Positions 9,002 through 17,902 of a stretch of 64,000 bases of DNA are shown piece after piece (positions within the stretch are counted from its first letter, which is position 1; every line of letters starts with the position of its first letter). The translations under genes and the position numbers were made by a program. Source of the stretch: Geopsychrobacter electrodiphilus DSM 16401 (GTDB taxonomy: Bacteria; Desulfobacterota; Desulfuromonadia; Desulfuromonadales; Geopsychrobacteraceae). The notes beneath the pieces are model-generated. The model worked only from the letters and a program-made list of their open reading frames with translations. It did not search any database and was not told the origin of the DNA. The stretch is from the NCBI RefSeq assembly GCF_000384395.1, contig NZ_ARWE01000001.1, forward strand, positions 3,322,501 to 3,386,500, in the 5' to 3' direction.

Positions 9002-10435
9002 GTGAGCTTGTTACCGCAACTCTATCTGCTGGACGGATCCAGTTATATCTACCGCGCCTATTATGGCGTGCGCGACCGGGCCACCGCTGGCGGCATACCG
9101 ACCAATGCCATCTTCGGCTTCACCCGGATGCTCCTCGGTCTGCTGCAGGAGCAGCGTCCCGATTTTCTGGCGGTGGTCTTCGACCCACCGCGCGCAGAGA
9201 CCTTCCGTCGCGAGCTCTATCCGGCCTACAAGGCGAATCGGGAAGATATGCCCGCAGAGTTGGCGATGCAGATTCCCACCATTAAACAGATGCTCCAGGC
9301 CCTGAATATCCCGGCCCTCGAAGCCCCCGGGTTTGAAGCCGACGATCTCATCGCCACTCTGGCGCGTCGTTACGCCGCCGAAGGGGTGCAGGTCACGGTC
9401 GTCACCGGCGATAAGGACTTGATGCAGATTGTCGGAGAGCGCATTACCCTCCTCGACACCATGAAAAGTGTGCTTTCGGGTCCCTTGGAGGTTCTCGAGC
9501 GCTTCGGCGTCCCGCCCGAACTGGTGGCGGATGTGCTGGGGCTTTCCGGTGACACCTCGGACAATATTCCTGGCGTCCCCGGTATCGGCGAGAAGACGGC
9601 GGCCGACCTGGTGCAGCGCTTCGGTTCGATGGAACGCGTTCTCAAATGGAAGGATCAGGTCAAGGGGAAGAAGCGCCGCGAGAATTTACGCGCTTTTGAA
9701 GAGCAGGCGCGACTCTCGAAGACCCTCGCCACCGTCCGCTATGACGTCCCTTTTGCGCTGAGCCTGGCCGAATTGCAGCGCCAGAAGCCGAACCTTGCGA
9801 CCCTGCTCCCCCTGCTACATGAGCTGGAATTTGAAACCCTGGCCGTCGCCTTCACCCCGGCTGAGGCGGGCCTGGTCGAGATCTACACCGATGGCTCCGG
9901 CCGTGACTCTGGCCCCGGCGGTTATGGCGTGATCCTGCGTTATGCTGATTTCGAGAAAGAGTTGAGCGGCTTTGAAGCGGTAGCCACCTCGCAGCGCATG
10001 GAACTGCTGGCGGCGATCAGGGGGCTGGAAGCGCTGAACAGCCCGAAGCGGGTGCGCCTGTTCAGTGATTCGCAATACCTGGTGCGTGGAATGAGCGAAT
10101 GGCTGGTCGGCTGGATTCGCGACGGCCGACTGGAGACGCCGGACGCCCTGGCGAATCAGGACCTCTGGCAGCAGCTGGTCCCCCTGTCACGCACACACCA
10201 GATCGACTGGCAATGGGTGCGCGGGCATGCCGGCCACCCGTTTAATGAACGCTGCGACAAGTTGGCAAAGCGCGCTGTCGAGGAGGGTCTGCGGCTGGCG
10301 AACGAGCCTGTCGAGCCTCGCGAGCAAGAACCGCTGCAGCCAGTGGCTGTCGCTGCGGTTGTGCCGCGACCGGTTCCCATTGAAGATTATTCTGAGTTCG
10401 GTGTTGACGAGGATGGTCAACAGCGGCTGTGCTAA
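9002..10435 (+). CDS. Fusion of a Pol I-type 5'-3' exonuclease with ribonuclease HI
   Basis: This 477-residue protein joins two complete nucleases. Residues ~1-270 match the 5'-nuclease domain of DNA polymerase I: LLDGSSYIYRAYY, GFEADDLIATLA, VTGDKDLMQ, and the helix-3-turn-helix GDTSDNIPGVPGIGEKTA (from residue ~183). No polymerase domain follows. Instead residues ~290-425 are RNase HI with its full catalytic set: D297 in YTDGSG, E334 in RMELLA, D356 in FSDSQY, D419 in NERCDKLAKRAV, plus the VRGHAGHP loop. The ~50-residue tail is unrecognised. The GTG at 9002 has GGAG five bases upstream; the ATG at 8981 has no site. Together the activities could remove RNA primers or R-loop flaps. Confidence 0.85.
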   Translation: MSLLPQLYLLDGSSYIYRAYYGVRDRATAGGIPTNAIFGFTRMLLGLLQEQRPDFLAVVFDPPRAETFRRELYPAYKANREDMPAELAMQIPTIKQMLQALNIPALEAPGFEADDLIATLARRYAAEGVQVTVVTGDKDLMQIVGERITLLDTMKSVLSGPLEVLERFGVPPELVADVLGLSGDTSDNIPGVPGIGEKTAADLVQRFGSMERVLKWKDQVKGKKRRENLRAFEEQARLSKTLATVRYDVPFALSLAELQRQKPNLATLLPLLHELEFETLAVAFTPAEAGLVEIYTDGSGRDSGPGGYGVILRYADFEKELSGFEAVATSQRMELLAAIRGLEALNSPKRVRLFSDSQYLVRGMSEWLVGWIRDGRLETPDALANQDLWQQLVPLSRTHQIDWQWVRGHAGHPFNERCDKLAKRAVEEGLRLANEPVEPREQEPLQPVAVAAVVPRPVPIEDYSEFGVDEDGQQRLC

Positions 10436-10445
10436 GGAAACTACG

Positions 10446-10988
10446 ATGAAGATCCAGACATTAAGCGAAGAACATCGCGCCAAGGCCTACGCCCTCTTAC
10501 GCAACGCGTTCCCCGAGAGCGAGTATGAAGCGACCCTGGTGCAGTTGCTCCACGCCAGAGACAAACCCCTCCACGAATGGGTCTGCCTCCACACCGGCAA
10601 GGCCATCGCCTACATCGCCTTTGCTAATGCCTATCAGGGCCGCAAGGTCTGCGGCCTGCACCTGGCGATGATAGCCGTGAGCCCCGAATTTCAAAAACAG
10701 GGAGTGGGCGCAGAACTGCTGCGCTTTGCCCTGCGCCAGGCAGCGATCAAGGAGCAGGCATTGTTCGTTCTGGGCGCTCCCGCTTTTTTTCAAAAATTCG
10801 GTTTTGAGCCCTGCAGTTCGCCCCTTTGTCCTTACACCAGAAACAACACCAATTTCATGAGCCTGCGCAATCTGGACGACACCAATTTTACGGTCGGCTA
10901 TGAGCCGGAGTTTAAGGCGGCAACCAAACAAACACGGCAGAAGGAAGAGATTCGACCAGCCAAAGGGGGCGTCAAGAAACGCCACTGA
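10446..10988 (+). CDS. GNAT family N-acetyltransferase
   Basis: This 180-residue protein has the GNAT fold pattern: the LHLAMIAVSPEFQKQGVGAELL segment contains the acetyl-CoA pyrophosphate-binding Q-x-x-G-x-G/A motif, and APAFFQKFGFEPC is the typical C-terminal strand. The family transfers acetyl groups to amines; the substrate cannot be told. The C-terminal ~25 residues are Lys/Arg-rich and probably disordered. Start: ATG at 10446 with AAGGA upstream, 10 bp after the fusion nuclease stop, suggesting an operon. Confidence 0.82.
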   Translation: MKIQTLSEEHRAKAYALLRNAFPESEYEATLVQLLHARDKPLHEWVCLHTGKAIAYIAFANAYQGRKVCGLHLAMIAVSPEFQKQGVGAELLRFALRQAAIKEQALFVLGAPAFFQKFGFEPCSSPLCPYTRNNTNFMSLRNLDDTNFTVGYEPEFKAATKQTRQKEEIRPAKGGVKKRH

Positions 10989-11102
10989 AAATCCAGACCT
11001 CATCTCTACTCCTTTGCTTTCCTAATCTGCAAAAACACCGGCTGATCTGTGTTAAAGTTCGAGGATATCAAAACTGCGTTCCGATCCCCGTCAGGAGCAG
11101 AA

Positions 11103-12431
11103 ATGAGGGCTAAATTTACGGTAACCAGAAAAGTCGCCTTCGGCTATCTGGTGATTATCGTTTTCAGTCTGCTGGCAATCGGCTATGCCCTGATCAGCCT
11201 GCATGATCACAACCTGCGGACCGAGCAGCTGGTCGGTGGTCAGTTCCGGGCCTTTACCCTGCTGCGCGATATCCGTCAGAACCTGCTGGGACAGGAGAAC
11301 CTGGAAAAACAGCTCCTCATCCTGCGCGATCCCCAGCTGCTGGGCCTGCTCGAGCTGCGGATCTCCGGTCTCGAAACTACCATCACGGACGTCAACACCT
11401 CGGCACTGCCCGACTATTTTGCCACCCTGCCCACCAAGGTTGAAAACTACCTGAGCCAGACCCGCCAGCTGATGCAGGTATTTGCCGCGAAGGATTGGAA
11501 GAAAGCGGCCAAGGTTTCCGCCACCACGACCGCACCCTTGCGCAGTCAACTGCTCGACCAGCTGGCAGATCTCAGGATCCAGCACCAGACTGTCCTGGAC
11601 AACGACCTGCATGACCTGTCCCTCCAGAGCAGCAAGGCCTACCGCCTGACCCTGATTATCACCCTCGTCGGTATTCTGCTCTCGGCACCGGTCGCTCTCA
11701 CGGTGATCATCAGCATTCACCGCTCAGTCAAGGCGCTGACCAAAGCCACTCGCGACATTGCGGCCGGAAGCTTCGAAACCCAGATCGATATCCGCGGCAA
11801 TGATGAGTTCAGCCAACTCGCCCAGGACTTTTCCGGCATGGCACGAAAGCTCATGGAATTTGAACAACTGAATCTGGACGCCAACCCCTTAACCCGACTG
11901 CCCGGAAACCTGGCGATTGATCGCGAGCTGAAACATCGTATCGCACAGAATTTACCCTTCGCCCACCTCTATATCGACCTCGACAACTTCAAAGCATACG
12001 GCGACCACTATGGCTACCATGTCGGCAGCGACGCCATTAATATGGTCGGCAACCTGCTGCGCGAAGTCGTTGACCTGGAGGGCGGCGAAGGGGATCTGGT
12101 TGGCCACATCGGCGGAGATGACTATGTGGTTCTCACCGCCCCGGACCGGGGTGAGGCGCTGGCCAAAGCGATTATCAGCAAATTCGACAGCTGCGTCCCC
12201 GAACTCTACACGAAGAAAGATCTCGAAGCGGGCTTTATCCTGGGGACCGACCGGCATGGGATCAAGCGTTCGTTTCCACTCTTGACCATCTCCATCGCCA
12301 TAACCCTCTCCGAGAACCTGGATCATCCTTCTCTTTTGGAGATCAGCAACAACTGTGCAAGAATGAAGGGGCACCTGAAACAACTGCAGAACAGTAACTA
12401 TCTCATTGACCGCAGAAAGCAGATCCCATGA
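11103..12431 (+). CDS. Membrane sensor with HAMP and a variant GGDEF domain
   Basis: This 442-residue protein has one N-terminal transmembrane helix (~12-34), a helical periplasmic region, a second helix (~184-206), a HAMP segment, then a GGDEF-like domain (~270-430). Metal-binding D292 in DLDNFK is kept. The signature reads GGDDY (337-341) instead of GGEEF/GGDEF. The two guanine-contacting positions, Asn and Asp in PleD, are Gly300 and Ser309. Ser at the second position is the hallmark of Geobacter Hypr enzymes that make cyclic AMP-GMP. Whether this one is active is unknown. Start: ATG at 11103 with AGGAG six bases upstream, preferred to the GTG at 11049. The stop overlaps the next gene. Confidence 0.78.
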   Translation: MRAKFTVTRKVAFGYLVIIVFSLLAIGYALISLHDHNLRTEQLVGGQFRAFTLLRDIRQNLLGQENLEKQLLILRDPQLLGLLELRISGLETTITDVNTSALPDYFATLPTKVENYLSQTRQLMQVFAAKDWKKAAKVSATTTAPLRSQLLDQLADLRIQHQTVLDNDLHDLSLQSSKAYRLTLIITLVGILLSAPVALTVIISIHRSVKALTKATRDIAAGSFETQIDIRGNDEFSQLAQDFSGMARKLMEFEQLNLDANPLTRLPGNLAIDRELKHRIAQNLPFAHLYIDLDNFKAYGDHYGYHVGSDAINMVGNLLREVVDLEGGEGDLVGHIGGDDYVVLTAPDRGEALAKAIISKFDSCVPELYTKKDLEAGFILGTDRHGIKRSFPLLTISIAITLSENLDHPSLLEISNNCARMKGHLKQLQNSNYLIDRRKQIP

Positions 12432-12856
12432 CCTCAGTTGTCGCCCGTTGGTGCATTGTGTCGCTGACCTTTCTGCTGCTGGCCGGCTGCAGCCTGCCGG
12501 CACTCAATATGCCTGGCACGCAAGAGACCGAACTCTTCGCCCAGGGGCTCGATCAGCTCCTCGCCAGCGGTGATCTGACGACCCTGAACCAGCTGCTGCA
12601 ACAATACCCGCAAGGGGAGTGGCAAACCAAAGCCGCAGGGCTCATCACCATGGTCAAAAAGCAGAAACAGTTACAGGAACAGCAGCAGGCCCTGCTGGAG
12701 AAACAGGAGCAGAAACTGGCCAGCCTCAAGGACAACAAAGCCCTCGCCGTATGTCAGCAACAGAAAGACGCTCTGGCACAAGACAACCAGGTCCTCGAAA
12801 AAACCCTCAAACGCCTGAAAGAGGTCCTCATCGATACCGAACTGCAGGCGAAGTAA
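12428..12856 (+). CDS. Small coiled-coil lipoprotein
   Basis: This 142-residue protein has a signal peptide with the lipobox LLLAGC, then a short helical region and a long Gln/Lys/Glu-rich coiled coil (~70-140). It overlaps the preceding sensor by ATGA, so the two are translationally coupled. Periplasmic lipoproteins of this kind often act as partners of a membrane sensor; that role is inference. I recognise no named family. Confidence 0.72.
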   Translation: MTSVVARWCIVSLTFLLLAGCSLPALNMPGTQETELFAQGLDQLLASGDLTTLNQLLQQYPQGEWQTKAAGLITMVKKQKQLQEQQQALLEKQEQKLASLKDNKALAVCQQQKDALAQDNQVLEKTLKRLKEVLIDTELQAK

Positions 12857-12885
12857 GTTCCCGCAAGCGCGCCTTGTCCACCTTC

Positions 12886-14100
12886 TTAGTTCAATTTCGC
12901 CGCAATAAACGCCGTGGTCCAGGCGGCCTGAAAATTAAACCCTCCGGTGATGCCGTCAATGTCCATGACCTCACCGGCGAAGTACAGATTTTCACAGACC
13001 CTGCTCTGCATCGTATTCAGGTCGATGCTCTCCAGACTCACACCGCCACAGGTCACAAATTCGTCCCTGAACTGGGTACGCCCCTTGACCGCGTAGACGT
13101 CATTGGTCAGGGTGTTGACCAAACGGTTCAGCCCGGTCTTACCGATCTCTGCCCATTTCTTGGCGGGTTGCAGACCGGTCTTCTCCAGCAGATAAAGCCA
13201 CAATCTTTCGGGTAACGCATAGGGTCGAAGATTGGCCAGCAGTTTTTGCGGATGTTCATCTATCAGACTGTTCAACGCAACAACGACCTCGTCGTTGTTG
13301 CGCACATCAGTCCAATTGACCTGCAGCTTAAAGTTGTAGTCTTTTTCACTCAACACCCGTGCGCCCAGAGAAGAGAGCGTCAAGATCGCCGGCCCACTGA
13401 AACCCCAATGGGTGATCAACAAAGGGCCTTCGGCTTTCAGTTTGGTCCCCTGAACGCCCACCAGGGCGTTGTCAACCACGACCCCCATCAACTCGGTGAC
13501 GGCTTCATCTGGAACCTTGAAGCTGAATAAGGATGGCGCGGGCTCTTCAATTTTATGATTCAACTTTTCCAACCAAGCCAAACCCTCTCTGTGTTGCGAA
13601 CCGCCGATTGTCACAATCACCTTATCAAACGCGGCCGCCGGGAGCTTCCCGCCGACAAAGCCCAACTGCAATTTATCCCCGACTTTTTTGATGCTTTTTA
13701 TGCCTTGCTCCAACGCGAGTTCAATCTTTAATTTTCGCGTTTGCTCCAAAAAACAATCAATGACGCTTTGTGAATTTTGCGAGAGCGGAAAAACACACTG
13801 GTCATCCTGAACCATCAAGGGGACGCCCCGCGACTCAAACCAGTGCATCGTATGCTGGTTATTGAAGGTGCCGAAGGCTTTCTTTAAAGCGTTGCCACCG
13901 CGCGGATAGGCCTCGGACAGCTCCTTGACGCTGGCGCAGGCATTCGTCAGATTACATCTGCCGCCGCCAGATATTTTAACCTTGGTCAGGATCTCCTTAG
14001 ATTTTTCAAAAATGACGACCCTGGCTTCGGGATAATTCTCCTTGGCGCTTATTGCCGCAAAGAAACCGGCCGCCCCGCCACCAATTATTGCTATGTCCAT
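12886..14100 (-). CDS. HI0933/YhiN-family NAD(P)/FAD-dependent flavoprotein
   Basis: This 404-residue protein begins with the FAD-binding loop MDIAIIGGGAAGFFAAI. It also has the SGGGRCNLTNA motif characteristic of the HI0933/YhiN flavoproteins, and ends with the GEVMDIDGITGGFNFQAAW segment that closes the FAD site. The enzymatic reaction of the family is not settled. Length is typical. Start: ATG with GGAGG seven bases upstream. The gene runs opposite to its neighbours and stands alone. Confidence 0.9.
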   Translation of the reverse strand: MDIAIIGGGAAGFFAAISAKENYPEARVVIFEKSKEILTKVKISGGGRCNLTNACASVKELSEAYPRGGNALKKAFGTFNNQHTMHWFESRGVPLMVQDDQCVFPLSQNSQSVIDCFLEQTRKLKIELALEQGIKSIKKVGDKLQLGFVGGKLPAAAFDKVIVTIGGSQHREGLAWLEKLNHKIEEPAPSLFSFKVPDEAVTELMGVVVDNALVGVQGTKLKAEGPLLITHWGFSGPAILTLSSLGARVLSEKDYNFKLQVNWTDVRNNDEVVVALNSLIDEHPQKLLANLRPYALPERLWLYLLEKTGLQPAKKWAEIGKTGLNRLVNTLTNDVYAVKGRTQFRDEFVTCGGVSLESIDLNTMQSRVCENLYFAGEVMDIDGITGGFNFQAAWTTAFIAAKLN

Positions 14101-14344
14101 TTTTCCTCCGTGTCAGGCTTATATTAGGTATGACGTTAATTTGAAGGAGGTCCCTCTCGACAAAATGATTTATTCCGAAACGAATAACCCGCCGAAGAGC
14201 CCTGCCTCTCTCTGCTGTCTGGCCCTCTTGTCCAGAAGGGAGACGAACTTCCACATCATAACGCAAAAGCGATTTACAAACCTGAAGCGCCAGCAAGCCG
14301 ATTTCCAGGTGACGCGGTAAAACCGATCTGTCATTCTGTCGCAC

Positions 14345-15292
14345 ATGGACAATACCCCTGAACTGCAACCCGCTGAACCGGAATGGCTCGCCATTCCACC
14401 TGACCTGCTCCCCGAAGGGGTTGCCCGCCCGCTCTCGAGGAAGCTGCTGCGCCGATGGGGGCTGGTGCTTGAAGCCAGAGGTATTCCGTTTCACAACGAA
14501 GCGCTGGTCGAAGGCTGGTACCTCAGGGTGCCACCCGCCCTCTTGAGCCGGGCGTGCAACGAACTGCGCCGCTACGAAGAGTTGAACCACAACTGGCCGC
14601 CGCCGCTGCCCGCCGCAACCCCGCAACAGGACAACCTGCTCTCAACCCTGTGCGTGCTGCTCGCCGTGGCGACCTTCTATAACCTGACTCAGATCGACAT
14701 CAACCTGTTGGGACATCACCCGGTTAATTGGAACGACCTCGGCAACGCCGATGCGCGCAAGATTCTGCAGGGGGAGTGGTGGCGCCTGATCACGGCGCTG
14801 ACCCTGCACGCCGACTGGCTGCACCTGCTCGGCAACCTGGTCATTGGCGGGTTCTTCATCAGTCGGCTCTGCCGCGATCTGGGTGCGGGTCTCGGCTGGA
14901 GTCTGCTGCTGGCGAGCGGCCTGCTCGGAAACGCGCTCAACGCCTGGCTGCAACACCCCGAGCATCAGTCTATCGGGGCCTCAACCGCGGTCTTTGGTGC
15001 GATCGGGATTTTGGCCGCAATCAGTCTGGTACGCTACCGGCGCAGTCTGCGCAAACGCTGGCCGCTTCCCCTCGCTGCGGCCCTGGCGCTGCTGGCCATG
15101 CTCGGCAGTTCCGGCGAACACACCGATCTGGGGGCGCATCTGTTCGGTTTTGGCTGCGGGATCGTGCTGGGACTTGTAACCGAATACCTGCAGAGTTGTT
15201 TCGGCCGGCCCGGCAGCGGACTCAATCGCCTGCTCGCCCTCGGCAGTGCTGCGCTGGTATTCCTGGCCTGGTGGGCGGCGCTGAGCGCCTGA
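14345..15292 (+). CDS. Rhomboid family intramembrane serine protease
   Basis: This 315-residue protein has a ~95-residue cytoplasmic N-terminal region, then about seven hydrophobic segments. Rhomboid signatures are HADWLHLLGN, the GAST serine motif (catalytic Ser in QSIGASTAVFG), and the catalytic His in HTDLGAHLFGFGCG. The family cleaves single-pass membrane proteins inside the bilayer; the substrate is unknown. Flanking genes give no hint. The start has no strong ribosome binding site, so it is less certain than the identification. Confidence 0.87.
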   Translation: MDNTPELQPAEPEWLAIPPDLLPEGVARPLSRKLLRRWGLVLEARGIPFHNEALVEGWYLRVPPALLSRACNELRRYEELNHNWPPPLPAATPQQDNLLSTLCVLLAVATFYNLTQIDINLLGHHPVNWNDLGNADARKILQGEWWRLITALTLHADWLHLLGNLVIGGFFISRLCRDLGAGLGWSLLLASGLLGNALNAWLQHPEHQSIGASTAVFGAIGILAAISLVRYRRSLRKRWPLPLAAALALLAMLGSSGEHTDLGAHLFGFGCGIVLGLVTEYLQSCFGRPGSGLNRLLALGSAALVFLAWWAALSA

Positions 15293-15440
15293 TCCGCGTC
15301 AAGGACAGAACAAAACCCCCCGGCCGATTTGAAAGAACCCAACTCCGATTTTATCTGTGTTAACATCTCAACCTGCAAGGTTTTCGGCTCGGTTAATTTT
15401 CCTGCGCCTTAGCTCTGATTCTCAACCCCGGAGGCTGTCG

Positions 15441-15812
15441 ATGAATCCCCCCTCAACAAAACATCCAGATCAACTTGTGGCAGAGATGCGCAAAGATGAA
15501 CAACAGCGGCTGTCGGGTTACCGGGAGCAGGCTTTGAAGCTCTTTCCTCACGTCTGCGGCCGCTGTTCCCGCGAGTTCGAAGGGAAGAAATTGCGCGAGC
15601 TGACGGTGCATCACAAAGACCATAACCATGACAATAATCCCGCCGATGGCCGGAACTGGGAACTGCTCTGTCTTTACTGCCACGATTTTGAGCATACCCG
15701 TGGTCTGCAGGAGGATCAGGAGCCGGATGGCCCAAGTGAGCGCCAAACCAGGCCGAGTCTGGCGCATTCCCCCTTTGCCGCCCTCGCTGAGAAGCTCAAA
15801 CAACCAAAATAA
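15441..15812 (+). CDS. yajD: YajD family HNH nuclease
   Basis: This 123-residue protein matches YajD. It has CGRCSREFEGKKLRELTVHHKDHNHDNN and LLCLYCHDFEH, in which two CxxC pairs bind zinc and the HH...N...H residues form the HNH active site. Members are predicted nucleases of unproven role. Start: ATG at 15441 with GGAGG seven bases upstream; an in-frame upstream extension has no site. The C-terminal ~30 residues are variable. Confidence 0.9.
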   Translation: MNPPSTKHPDQLVAEMRKDEQQRLSGYREQALKLFPHVCGRCSREFEGKKLRELTVHHKDHNHDNNPADGRNWELLCLYCHDFEHTRGLQEDQEPDGPSERQTRPSLAHSPFAALAEKLKQPK

Positions 15813-15835
15813 ATTTCTTCAAATTGGATAAAAGC

Positions 15836-16699
15836 ATGACCGGTAAAAAGAGAAAATTCCTCTATTCGATTTTTTGGAACTGCAGCCTGATCACCATCGG
15901 CACCCTGATTCAGGCGGTTGCCCTGAAATCGGTGGCCATTCCACACAATTTTGTTCCGGGCGGGCTGTTCGGCATCGCTTCGCTGATCTACTACAAGACC
16001 GACTTTCTGGACCCCGGTCTGCTCTACATTCTCCTCAACGTGCCGATGTTCATCCTGGGTTACATCTTTATTTCGCGGCGCTTCCTCTGGTATAGCGCAC
16101 TGGCCATGGGGGAGATCGCCCTGTTTTATCAGCTGGTCAATTTCCAGATTGAAATCAGCAATCAACTTTATGCGGCACTGGTCTTCGGCGCTCTGCTCGG
16201 CGTCGGGGCCGGCATGGTCTTGCGTTCACTCGGTTCCAACGGCGGCCTCGATGTCGCTGCGGTGATCCTCAATCAAAAGTTCAACATCGGGCTCGGCAAG
16301 GTCTACTTCTCCTTCAACCTGATTCTCTTTACCTTGAGTTTTGCGAGTTTGGACAATGATCTGGTCATCGCCTCGATGATCGCGGTCTTTATCTGCTCCC
16401 TCTCCATCGACTATGTGCTGTCCCTCTTCAATCAACGGAAAATGACCTTTATTGTTTCGGAAAAACCCGATGAAATTGCCGACCAGGTCATGACTCACCT
16501 GAAGATCGGCACCACCATGCTACCGGCGATCGGGTCCTACCGCAGAAAGGCAAAAACCGTGTTGATGATCGTCACCAACAACATCCAGCTGAAGCGCCTG
16601 GAAGAGATTGTCTTCACCACCGATGAGCATGCCCTGTTTATCGTGGAGAACACCTTCAACGTGCTCGGTTCGACCTTTTCGCGACGTAAAATTTATTGA
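15836..16699 (+). CDS. YitT family membrane protein
   Basis: This 287-residue protein has five to six hydrophobic segments with the family motifs NFVPGGLFGIASLIYYK and LRSLGSNGGLDVAAVIL. The cytoplasmic C-terminal DUF2179 domain starts about SEKPDEIADQVMTHL and ends VLGSTFSRRKIY. YitT proteins are widespread inner-membrane proteins of unclear function. Start: ATG at 15836; a TTG four codons earlier is also possible. It is followed after 28 bp by the DNA ligase gene. Confidence 0.88.
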   Translation: MTGKKRKFLYSIFWNCSLITIGTLIQAVALKSVAIPHNFVPGGLFGIASLIYYKTDFLDPGLLYILLNVPMFILGYIFISRRFLWYSALAMGEIALFYQLVNFQIEISNQLYAALVFGALLGVGAGMVLRSLGSNGGLDVAAVILNQKFNIGLGKVYFSFNLILFTLSFASLDNDLVIASMIAVFICSLSIDYVLSLFNQRKMTFIVSEKPDEIADQVMTHLKIGTTMLPAIGSYRRKAKTVLMIVTNNIQLKRLEEIVFTTDEHALFIVENTFNVLGSTFSRRKIY

Positions 16700-16727
16700 C
16701 AGGTTTAAACAATCGGAGGGGGAAAAT

Positions 16728-17606
16728 ATGCGAACATCGATCCATCAGAAGCGAACAACACTGGCGCGCACACCACTCATCTTGCTGGCGCTCTGTCTGG
16801 GTGGCGGACTGCTATCTGCGGCCAGCGCGGCGGCGACCGACCTGATGTTGCCGCAGGTCTATCAGGAGCGGGTCGAGGTCAGCGGATGGCTGATGAGTGA
16901 AAAACTCGACGGGGTCCGCGCCAGCTGGGACGGACATCAGCTGCGCTCGAAGCAGGGCAACCTTTTTCATCCCCCGGCGGCGTTTATTCAGGGGCTACCC
17001 CCCTTCCCGCTGGAAGGTGAACTCTGGGGCGGACGCGGCAGCTTCGAACAGACCGTCGGCATCGTCCGCCGCGAGAAGCCCTGTGCTGACTGGCTCAAGC
17101 TCAAGTTCGCGATCTTCGACCTGCCCGAAACAACTAATGATTTCACCACCCGGATGCGCAAGGCCAAAGACTGGTTCGACCAGCATCCCTCCAGCCATGC
17201 CTTTCTCATCCCCCAGATTCTGGTGCGCGATCGCGATCACCTGCGTCACGAACTGGACCGCATCGAGCGGCTTGGCGGCGAAGGCCTGATCGTGCGTCAG
17301 CCGCACGCGCTCTACACCCCGGGACGCAGCGCCGAAATTCTCAAGGTCAAAAGTTATCAGGATGCTGAGGCCAGGGTTATTGCGCAGCTCCCCGGCAAAG
17401 GGAGAAATCAGGGTCGAATGGGGGCTTTACTGGTTGAATTGGACGATGGCACCAGGTTCAAAATCGGCAGCGGCTTCAGCGACGCAGAACGCGAATCGCC
17501 ACCGGCGCCCGGCACGCTGATCACCTATAAATATTACGGCAGGTTCCAGTCAGGGTTGCCGAAGTTCCCGTCGTTTCTGCGTATCCGCAGCGATCAGAAC
17601 CTTTAG
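16728..17606 (+). CDS. Periplasmic ATP-dependent DNA ligase (Lig E type)
   Basis: This 292-residue protein has a cleavable signal peptide (hydrophobic ILLALCLGGGLLSAASAAA, ~residues 18-38) followed by a minimal ATP-dependent ligase. The adenylated lysine lies in SEKLDGVRA (motif I). Further nucleotidyltransferase motifs are FPLEGELW (III), GGEGLIVRQP (IV) and EILKVKSY (V). A small OB-fold follows, without extra domains, as in Lig E enzymes of Neisseria, Haemophilus and Vibrio. Those are exported and linked to extracellular DNA; the same role here is inference. Start: ATG at 16728 with a strong GGAGGGGG site. Confidence 0.88.
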   Translation: MRTSIHQKRTTLARTPLILLALCLGGGLLSAASAAATDLMLPQVYQERVEVSGWLMSEKLDGVRASWDGHQLRSKQGNLFHPPAAFIQGLPPFPLEGELWGGRGSFEQTVGIVRREKPCADWLKLKFAIFDLPETTNDFTTRMRKAKDWFDQHPSSHAFLIPQILVRDRDHLRHELDRIERLGGEGLIVRQPHALYTPGRSAEILKVKSYQDAEARVIAQLPGKGRNQGRMGALLVELDDGTRFKIGSGFSDAERESPPAPGTLITYKYYGRFQSGLPKFPSFLRIRSDQNL

Positions 17607-17643
17607 GCCGACCCCGGCGTAACGCGCACCCGGCGGAGTCGGA

Positions 17644-17892
17644 CTATTCGTCCGGCACCTTCGAGTTATTGATCATCTGGTGGGTATTTTGGGTGCCGAC
17701 GGACAGAGTTTCGCGAAAAAGACTGACGGCGTAGAAAAAGGCCGCCAAAAAGAGCAGCAACAGCACAAATTTGAAGCTGGATTTCGGGTTTTTCCAGGCG
17801 ATAAAAAGCAGAATAAGCGCGACCACCGCCAGCACGACCGGGTACTGGTGATATAGACCGAACAGACGATTTACCAGCTTATCCAGATCCAT
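17644..17892 (-). CDS. Small two-helix membrane protein downstream of fabH
   Basis: This 82-residue protein has two hydrophobic stretches (VVLAVVALILLFIAW and FVLLLLFLAAFFYAVSLF) and a polar tail. The start is the ATG at 17892 with AGGGGA upstream; reading further upstream would run into fabH. It begins 10 bp after the fabH stop on the same strand, so the two are probably co-transcribed. I recognise no family. It may be an envelope protein linked to fatty acid supply, but only position suggests this. Confidence 0.72.
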   Translation of the reverse strand: MDLDKLVNRLFGLYHQYPVVLAVVALILLFIAWKNPKSSFKFVLLLLFLAAFFYAVSLFRETLSVGTQNTHQMINNSKVPDE

Positions 17893-17902
17893 GAAGTCCC
17901 CT

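Noticed and set aside
14165-14320. Plus-strand ORF of 51 codons after a perfect AAGGAGG
   Set aside because: The site is about 13 bases from the ATG, too far, and the predicted peptide has no recognisable pattern.
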